A DNA stretch of 46,625 bases from Sulfurovum sp. GTDB taxonomy: Bacteria > Campylobacterota > Campylobacteria > Campylobacterales > Sulfurovaceae. Of the stretch, positions 41,502-46,625 are shown piece by piece. How positions within the stretch are numbered: the stretch's first letter is position 1; each line of letters starts with the position of its first letter. The notes below the pieces were generated by a model, which ran no database searches, had not been told where the DNA came from, and worked only from the letters and a program-made list of their open reading frames with translations. The stretch lies in NCBI GenBank assembly GCA_011391015.1, contig JAABRH010000007.1:1-46625 (forward strand), given 5' to 3'. Position numbers and translations under genes: made by a program.

Positions 41502-43831
41502 TAGACATCCAAATGTTTTACGTCTTTTGCATGGCTCTCTATATAGTTTCTTCTTGGTTCTACATCATCACCCATAAAGAGTACAAAAGTATCACCTGCG
41601 ACTTCATCATCACCGATGGTCACTTGTAATAATCTTCTGTTCTCCGGCGTCATTGTGGTTTCCCAGAGCTGTTCAGGGTTCATCTCTCCCAGACCTTTGT
41701 AACGTTGGATATAAGCACCTTTTTTTGCAGAACTTTCTACCTCTTCAAAGATAGCAAGCAGATCTTTATCCTCAAACTCATCAGTTTGGTATTCAGATAT
41801 TTTTTGGTGTATATGGATGGCTTCATTGTAGTGGGGGTTGGTGAAGAGTGTCTCGTCTACAATCAGCTCTTCAAGTCCGTCTTTGGTCTGCACAAAAAGC
41901 TGTATAGTGTCATCCGTGATGGTTTTATTTAAAATGTTATACCCCAGCTTGGCAATATATGCTTCGATAGTTTGTGCCAGTTTGGTGCTATCCGTACCGA
42001 TGATATCAGGATTCTCGATCATATAGCGCAATACCTCAGGCAGAGCAAAACGTTTTTCGATCTCTTTGAGTGTCATACGGTAGTAAGCGACCAGTTTAAA
42101 GAGCTCTATAAGATCTGCCTGTCCCATCGTAGTACTTTCAATGGCAGAGATACCGTTTTCTATCAGGTAGTCGTTAAGGGCTTTTTCATCCTTGAGATAG
42201 ACTTCATTTTTGCCTTTTTTGTAACGGTAAAGCGGTGGCTGTGCGAGGTAAAGATACCCTTTTTCGATGATTGGTTTGAGGAATCTAAAGAAGAAGGTCA
42301 TCAGCAGTGTCTGGATATGGCTGCCGTCAACGTCCGCATCAGTCATGATAATGACTTTGTGATAACGCAGTTTTTCTTCATTGAACTCATCGCCGATGCC
42401 GCACCCCAGTGCGGTGATCATATTTTTAATCTCATCAGATTTTAAGATCTTATCGAGTCTTGCTTTTTCAACGTTGAGGATCTTTCCTTTGAGTGGGAGG
42501 ATGGCTTGAAAAACTCTGTCACGACCTTGTTTGGCTGAACCGCCTGCAGAATCCCCTTCGACCAGATAGATTTCAGATACCGCAGGGTCTTTGCTTTGAC
42601 AATCTGCCAGTTTACCCGGAAGGGTACCGATGCTCATAGAGTCTTTGCGTTTGACCAAATCTTTGGCTCTTTTGGCTGCGTCTCTGCCTCTAGCCGCTAG
42701 CAGTACCTGATCCATAATAGCTTTGGCTTCAATCGGTGTTTCTTCAAGGTATTTGTTAAAGTTTTCACTGAAGAGTTTTTGTACTAAAGGTCTGACATAA
42801 CTCGATCCGAGCTTACCTTTGGTCTGCCCTTCAAATTGAGGTTCAGGGATACGCACAGAGACAATAGCAATCAAGCCTTCTTTGGTGTCATCACCGGTGA
42901 TGGCTGTGTTTTTCTCTTTGGCATTGGCATTGTTTTTGATATAGGTGGACAAAGAACGTGTAAGACCTGCTCTAAATCCTGCTTCGTGCGTACCGCCGTC
43001 GGGTGTTTTGATGTTGTTGACAAAAGAGAGTACTTTATCGCTGTCTGCATCACAATACATCATAGCAATATCGATCTCTATGGTACCTTCATCTGCATCT
43101 TCTACGCTGCCGCTAAAAAACTGAGCTGTAGAGAGTGGCGGTTTGGTATTCATATCTTCTACAAATTGACGTATACCGCCTTCAAAATGAAACTTCTCTT
43201 TTGTGCCGTCTCTTTCATCGGTAAATTCAATGGTGATTTTGGGGTTCAGGTAACAGAGTTCCTTAAACCGTTTCATCAGGATTTCTTTTTGGAAGTTGAC
43301 TGTTTCAGTAAAGATACTGTCATCAGGCCAAAACTCTATTTTGGTACCTGTTTTACGGGAAGTGCCTGTTTGCGCCAGAGGCTCTTGAGGAATACCGGCT
43401 TTAAAGTATTGCTCAAAAGAGTGTCCGTCACGGTTGATGCTTAGTTTAAGGTCTTTAGAAAGGGCATTGACAACAGAAACACCCACCCCGTGGAGTCCGC
43501 CGGAGACCTTATAGGTGTCTTTATCAAACTTTCCTCCTGCATGCAATACGGTCATAACGACAGTAGCCGCAGAAATCTTCTCTCCAGGGTGCTCAGCTAC
43601 AGGGATACCCCGACCGTTGTCTTCAATAATGGCTGAACCTGCTTTGGTGAGCGTAACCTTGATGGTATCACAGTAGCCTGCCATGGATTCATCGATGGAG
43701 TTGTCCACGACTTCATACACAAGATGATGAAGACCTTTAATGGAGGTATCACCAATGTACATACCCGGTCGTTTTCTTACTGCTTCAAGTCCTTTAAGAA
43801 CTTTAATATTACTAGCACCATATTCTGCCAT
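41501..43831 (-). CDS. gyrB: DNA gyrase subunit B
   Basis: A 776-residue GyrB: ATPase motifs DNGRGIP and GLHGVGVSVVNAL, TOPRIM motifs EGDSAGGSAKQGRDR and DADVDGSHI, and C-terminal QRYKGLGEMNPEQLWETTM. It supercoils DNA with GyrA. The AACGGAG ribosome binding site lies 7-8 bases before the ATG. The gene is not next to dnaA/dnaN/recF here, unlike in many bacteria. Supercoiling-driven control of gyrB would also apply to the coupled EAL gene. Confidence 0.99.
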   Translation of the reverse strand: MAEYGASNIKVLKGLEAVRKRPGMYIGDTSIKGLHHLVYEVVDNSIDESMAGYCDTIKVTLTKAGSAIIEDNGRGIPVAEHPGEKISAATVVMTVLHAGGKFDKDTYKVSGGLHGVGVSVVNALSKDLKLSINRDGHSFEQYFKAGIPQEPLAQTGTSRKTGTKIEFWPDDSIFTETVNFQKEILMKRFKELCYLNPKITIEFTDERDGTKEKFHFEGGIRQFVEDMNTKPPLSTAQFFSGSVEDADEGTIEIDIAMMYCDADSDKVLSFVNNIKTPDGGTHEAGFRAGLTRSLSTYIKNNANAKEKNTAITGDDTKEGLIAIVSVRIPEPQFEGQTKGKLGSSYVRPLVQKLFSENFNKYLEETPIEAKAIMDQVLLAARGRDAAKRAKDLVKRKDSMSIGTLPGKLADCQSKDPAVSEIYLVEGDSAGGSAKQGRDRVFQAILPLKGKILNVEKARLDKILKSDEIKNMITALGCGIGDEFNEEKLRYHKVIIMTDADVDGSHIQTLLMTFFFRFLKPIIEKGYLYLAQPPLYRYKKGKNEVYLKDEKALNDYLIENGISAIESTTMGQADLIELFKLVAYYRMTLKEIEKRFALPEVLRYMIENPDIIGTDSTKLAQTIEAYIAKLGYNILNKTITDDTIQLFVQTKDGLEELIVDETLFTNPHYNEAIHIHQKISEYQTDEFEDKDLLAIFEEVESSAKKGAYIQRYKGLGEMNPEQLWETTMTPENRRLLQVTIGDDEVAGDTFVLFMGDDVEPRRNYIESHAKDVKHLDV

Positions 43832-43933
43832 AGTTGAGACTCCGTTTTTCTAGTGTAAATGCGTGTTTTTTGTGTTGCATAAGTAGTTTTATTTTAGCCA
43901 AAAGTAGCTTAGGAAAGGGGCAGTTTTAGGGGC

Positions 43934-44947
43934 TTAGAGCAGCATTTGACTGTGTTGTTTTTTGGTGCTGACGATGTCTAGGGTATTTGGGTCTGCAAAG
44001 TGCTGTTTTTTGTACGCTTCGATGGCATAGCGTCCTATCATGGCGGCATTGTCTGAACAGTATTCAAGGGGGGCAACATGCAGTGTTTTGTTAAAGGTAT
44101 GGCAGAGCTCCTCATAAGCATTTCGCAGATACAGGTTTGCCGATGCCCCTCCTACAATGGCAAAATCTTTGATACGCTCTGTGGCAAAGATTTTTTTGCA
44201 TTTTTGAAGCAGATGGAGCTTGACGGTTTTTTGAAAAGAAGCAGCAAGATCTGCGCGGTCTTGCTCGCTCATGCCCTCTGCACCGCCCAATGCTTCTACT
44301 TGAAGCCGTACTGCATTTTTAAGCCCCGAAAGCGAAAAGGCAATCAGCGCTGAGTTACGCAGCGGCACGGGGAGCTCAAAACGGTTTTCGTCTCCTTTTT
44401 TTGCCAGTGCTTCGATGAGTGGCCCTCCGGGATACCCAAGACCCATCATCTTGGCACATTTATCGAAGCTTTCACCCACAGAATCATCCATGCTGGTCGC
44501 CAGTATTTCCATATCTTCAAAACTTTCCACGCGGATGACTTGGGTATGCCCTCCCGAGATAAGTAGCACAAGCAGCGGAAGAATCGGTTCTTTTTCTATA
44601 AAAAGTGAATAGATATGTCCTTTAAGATGATGAACGGGAATAAGGGGTATATCGAGAAACACAGAGAGGGTTTTTGCCATGGCGATACCCTCCAGTAGGG
44701 TGACACCCAGCCCCGGCTGATTGGTCACGGCAATAGCTTTGAGATGTTCAAAATAGGGTTTGGTCTCTTGTAGGATTTGTGGCAGTGCCACCGCATGCAA
44801 GCGTGAAGCCAGCTCAGGCACAACACCGCCATAAAAGGAGTGTTCTGCTTCTTGAGAGATTTTTTTATGGAATATGACTTTTTTGCTGTCTATCTCGGTA
44901 ATAGCGATGGAGCTGTCATCACAGCTTGACTCGATACTTAAAATCAT
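43934..44947 (-). CDS. tsaD: tRNA threonylcarbamoyladenosine synthesis protein TsaD
   Basis: A 337-residue TsaD: start [26 protein letters not shown], the metal-binding [17 protein letters not shown] and the late [10 protein letters not shown]. It transfers the threonylcarbamoyl group to A37 of ANN-reading tRNAs. The ATG at 44947 is used because homologues begin here and it overlaps the stop of the upstream hydrolase by ATGA; a longer frame to 44986 has no family likeness. Confidence 0.97.
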   Translation of the reverse strand: MILSIESSCDDSSIAITEIDSKKVIFHKKISQEAEHSFYGGVVPELASRLHAVALPQILQETKPYFEHLKAIAVTNQPGLGVTLLEGIAMAKTLSVFLDIPLIPVHHLKGHIYSLFIEKEPILPLLVLLISGGHTQVIRVESFEDMEILATSMDDSVGESFDKCAKMMGLGYPGGPLIEALAKKGDENRFELPVPLRNSALIAFSLSGLKNAVRLQVEALGGAEGMSEQDRADLAASFQKTVKLHLLQKCKKIFATERIKDFAIVGGASANLYLRNAYEELCHTFNKTLHVAPLEYCSDNAAMIGRYAIEAYKKQHFADPNTLDIVSTKKQHSQMLL

Positions 44948-45504
44948 GACAGCTTTCCAAGAACCATTTTTTCTATCATTCCCCATTTCCCGTGTCCACT
45001 GTCTGTATTGATGTGTCCTGCATTGTGGAGGATATGCAAAGGTGCATCATAGCGTTCTGCGAGGGTTTGTGCTTCTTTGAGTGTGATATAAGGGTCGTTA
45101 TCGGAAACGAGTAACTCTACATGTCGTGCATACAGACTTTGAGGCAAAGGGCAAGGAAAAAAGGTTTTGATAGTCTCAACCTCAGTATGGAGGCTCGGAG
45201 GTGAGACCATAAAAAGTCTTTGTATCATAGGAAAATCGTGTAGAAAATCTTCCTCGCAGCAGAGCCAAAACCACAGCGTATTTGCCAAAGAGTGGCAGAC
45301 GACGGTATTGGGTTTAAAGTTTATCAGTATCTCTTTGAGTTGTTTAAGCCATCTGTTCTTGGAAGGGAAATGACAGTTGTCCAGCAGAGGAAAAGAGACT
45401 GTGCCGTAGTTTTTTGCAAGAGTTGCAGCGAGCTCTGCCTGCCAATGCGGTGCATCACTTCCACCCCATCCGTGCAAGATGAGTACTTTATCGTGCAGTG
45501 ACAT
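44944..45504 (-). CDS. RBBP9/YdeN-type small alpha/beta hydrolase
   Basis: A 186-residue serine hydrolase-like protein: [16 protein letters not shown] near the start, the nucleophile region [13 protein letters not shown] (Ser-72 or so), SDNDPYI for the acid and [11 protein letters not shown] for the catalytic His. This matches the RBBP9/YdeN family, whose substrates are unknown. It overlaps dxr by 17 bases upstream and tsaD by 4 downstream, so all three are coupled. Confidence 0.85.
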   Translation of the reverse strand: MSLHDKVLILHGWGGSDAPHWQAELAATLAKNYGTVSFPLLDNCHFPSKNRWLKQLKEILINFKPNTVVCHSLANTLWFWLCCEEDFLHDFPMIQRLFMVSPPSLHTEVETIKTFFPCPLPQSLYARHVELLVSDNDPYITLKEAQTLAERYDAPLHILHNAGHINTDSGHGKWGMIEKMVLGKLS

Positions 45505-46567
45505 AAGCTCTTACCTCTGCATCGATGCGTATGATGTCTTCGATATCCGATGCTTTAATTGTTTCAAATTTATTATAGGCATCCAATACGATGTCACTCA
45601 TCCCAAAAAAAGAACATTTTTCGTCTCTAAAAGCATGAATTGCCTCTTCATTGGCAGCATTGATGACAACGCCCAAATGTGGATGGGCTAGGATATGCTC
45701 TTTAATCTGCCAGATAGGATAGCGCGAGGCTTCAATAGGCAAAAATTCCAAACTACCTATGCTCAGAAGATCCACAGGAGGCAAGATAGGCTCTCCTACT
45801 TCACCTTTGAGTGCAAAGGCAATGGGCAACTTCATATCCACACCTGCAAAGTGAGCGGTGGTTGAGCCGTCTGTGAACTCTGCAAGGGCATGGATGATGG
45901 ATTTTTTCTCTATCACTGCATCAATGCAGGTTGTATCAAAAAGCCACTTTGCCTCTAGCAGTTCAAAGAGTTTGTTGGTCATAGTGGCTGAATCGATTGT
46001 AATTTTGTCTCCCATGCTCCAGTTGGGATGTTTGAGCGCATCTGAAAAACGAGCATTTTTCATCTGTTCAAGCCCCCACTCTCTAAATGCCCCGCCGCTT
46101 GCCGTGATATAGAGTTTGGAGACGGGACGTGCATGGATGAGGTACCAGAGACCAAAGTGCTCAGAGTCTATGGGCGTGATGAGAGACATATCGATAAATT
46201 CTCCGGCAACCACTAAAGACTCTTTGTTTGCCAGTGCTACTCTTTTGCCCAGACTTGTGGCTTTAAGCGTAGGGGCAAGACCTGCATAACCGACAAGGGC
46301 ATTCACGACTGTAGTGCTTTTGGACATTTCGATGAGTTCCAAAATGCCTTCTTTACCGCAGAGTACAAAAGGGTGGTTGACTTTTGCTCTGTCTGTTTCA
46401 TGCGCGATGGCGACATAGCGAGGCTGATGTTCTTTGATTTGTTGGTTGAGCAGCTCGATGTTGGTTCCGGCAACAAGGGCTTCTATAGCGATGTTGTAGC
46501 GTTTCGCAATGATGAGAGTATTGACTCCTATGGAGCCGGTAGAACCTAAAAGTACAATGCTTGACAT
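45488..46567 (-). CDS. dxr: 1-deoxy-D-xylulose 5-phosphate reductoisomerase
   Basis: A 359-residue DXR: NADPH-binding LLGSTGSIGVNTL, ANKESLVVAGE, SGGAFREWG and HPNWSMGDKITIDSATMTNK around the active site metal, and GVVINAANEEAIHAF near the end. It makes MEP, the first committed intermediate of the non-mevalonate isoprenoid pathway. The start is ATG 46567, three bases after the preceding gene's stop. Slightly shorter than E. coli DXR, normal for the phylum. Confidence 0.97.
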   Translation of the reverse strand: MSSIVLLGSTGSIGVNTLIIAKRYNIAIEALVAGTNIELLNQQIKEHQPRYVAIAHETDRAKVNHPFVLCGKEGILELIEMSKSTTVVNALVGYAGLAPTLKATSLGKRVALANKESLVVAGEFIDMSLITPIDSEHFGLWYLIHARPVSKLYITASGGAFREWGLEQMKNARFSDALKHPNWSMGDKITIDSATMTNKLFELLEAKWLFDTTCIDAVIEKKSIIHALAEFTDGSTTAHFAGVDMKLPIAFALKGEVGEPILPPVDLLSIGSLEFLPIEASRYPIWQIKEHILAHPHLGVVINAANEEAIHAFRDEKCSFFGMSDIVLDAYNKFETIKASDIEDIIRIDAEVRAYVTAR

Positions 46568-46570
46568 CGT

Positions 46571-46625
46571 TTAGGTCAGCGCTCTTAGGGCAATCACCAT
46601 CATCACCGCAGCAAAAAGATAGCCA
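46571..46625 (-). CDS. cdsA: C-terminus of probable phosphatidate cytidylyltransferase
   Basis: The last 17 codons of a minus-strand gene that enters from the right edge: GYLFAAVMMVIALRALT then TAA. CdsA proteins end with a 'D-x-x-D-G/S-Y/L-x-F' motif followed by a membrane helix, and cdsA-dxr is a common gene pair, so this is the likely identity. The evidence is short and mostly positional. Confidence 0.55.
   Translation of the reverse strand, partial: GYLFAAVMMVIALRALT

Overview
The window looks like a chromosomal segment of a Campylobacterota (epsilonproteobacterial) organism, most like Sulfurovum/Sulfurimonas-type lineages. The evidence is the order tRNA-Thr, tRNA-Tyr, tRNA-Gly, tRNA-Thr, tuf, rpmG, tRNA-Trp, secE, nusG, rplKAJL, rpoB, rpoC, rpsL, rpsG, fusA in one run, an MqnA-type (futalosine menaquinone pathway) protein, A+T-rich DNA, and separate but overlapping rpoB and rpoC. 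The genus is an inference from gene order and protein style, not from a database match.

Layout. 1-3561 (minus strand): the inner part of a haem-binding lipoprotein running off the left edge, a PhoX/DUF839-type lipoprotein with a five-copy 21-bp repeat, and an MqnA-like gene. 3672-5594 (plus): molybdenum cofactor genes moaD, moaE, moeA. 5606-8250: a LexA/CI-like S24 regulator with a divergent 37-codon ORF, then a DUF309 gene overlapping a double nitroreductase (SagB-like) gene. 8255-9072 (minus): an eIF1/SUI1-like gene, a 32-residue membrane peptide and the C-terminal half of yaaA. 9073-21171: a 12,099-bp mobile element. 21172-21534: the N-terminal half of the same yaaA. 21623-39279: the tRNA/tuf/ribosomal protein/RNA polymerase/elongation factor block, with many RNA hairpins in its leaders. 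39380-46625: a small unknown gene, a short HTH protein, a degenerate GGDEF-EAL membrane protein coupled to gyrB, then tsaD, a small hydrolase, dxr and the last codons of probable cdsA, the latter all on the minus strand.

The most interesting system is the mobile element. It splits yaaA precisely: removing 9073-21171 joins codon 121 (Ser) to Asp-Leu-Ile-Pro and restores a 244-codon reading frame. The element encodes a three-gene recombinase module: a 456-aa tyrosine recombinase, a 197-aa HTH/coiled-coil protein and a 1245-aa tyrosine recombinase with a Cys-rich tail. The architecture resembles Tn554-like trios and the gamma-mobile-trio (GmtY/GmtX/GmtZ) proteins. The fourth gene of that operon, overlapping the large recombinase by ATGA, is a complete, clearly diverged yaaA. 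So the element destroys the host yaaA but brings its own, either as replacement or as a DNA-binding partner of the recombinases. Its cargo on the other strand is an exported pair: a 1386-aa protein with a lipase-like GxSxG motif, EF-hand-like loops and a seven-repeat LVIVD propeller, and a 293-aa lipoprotein overlapping it.
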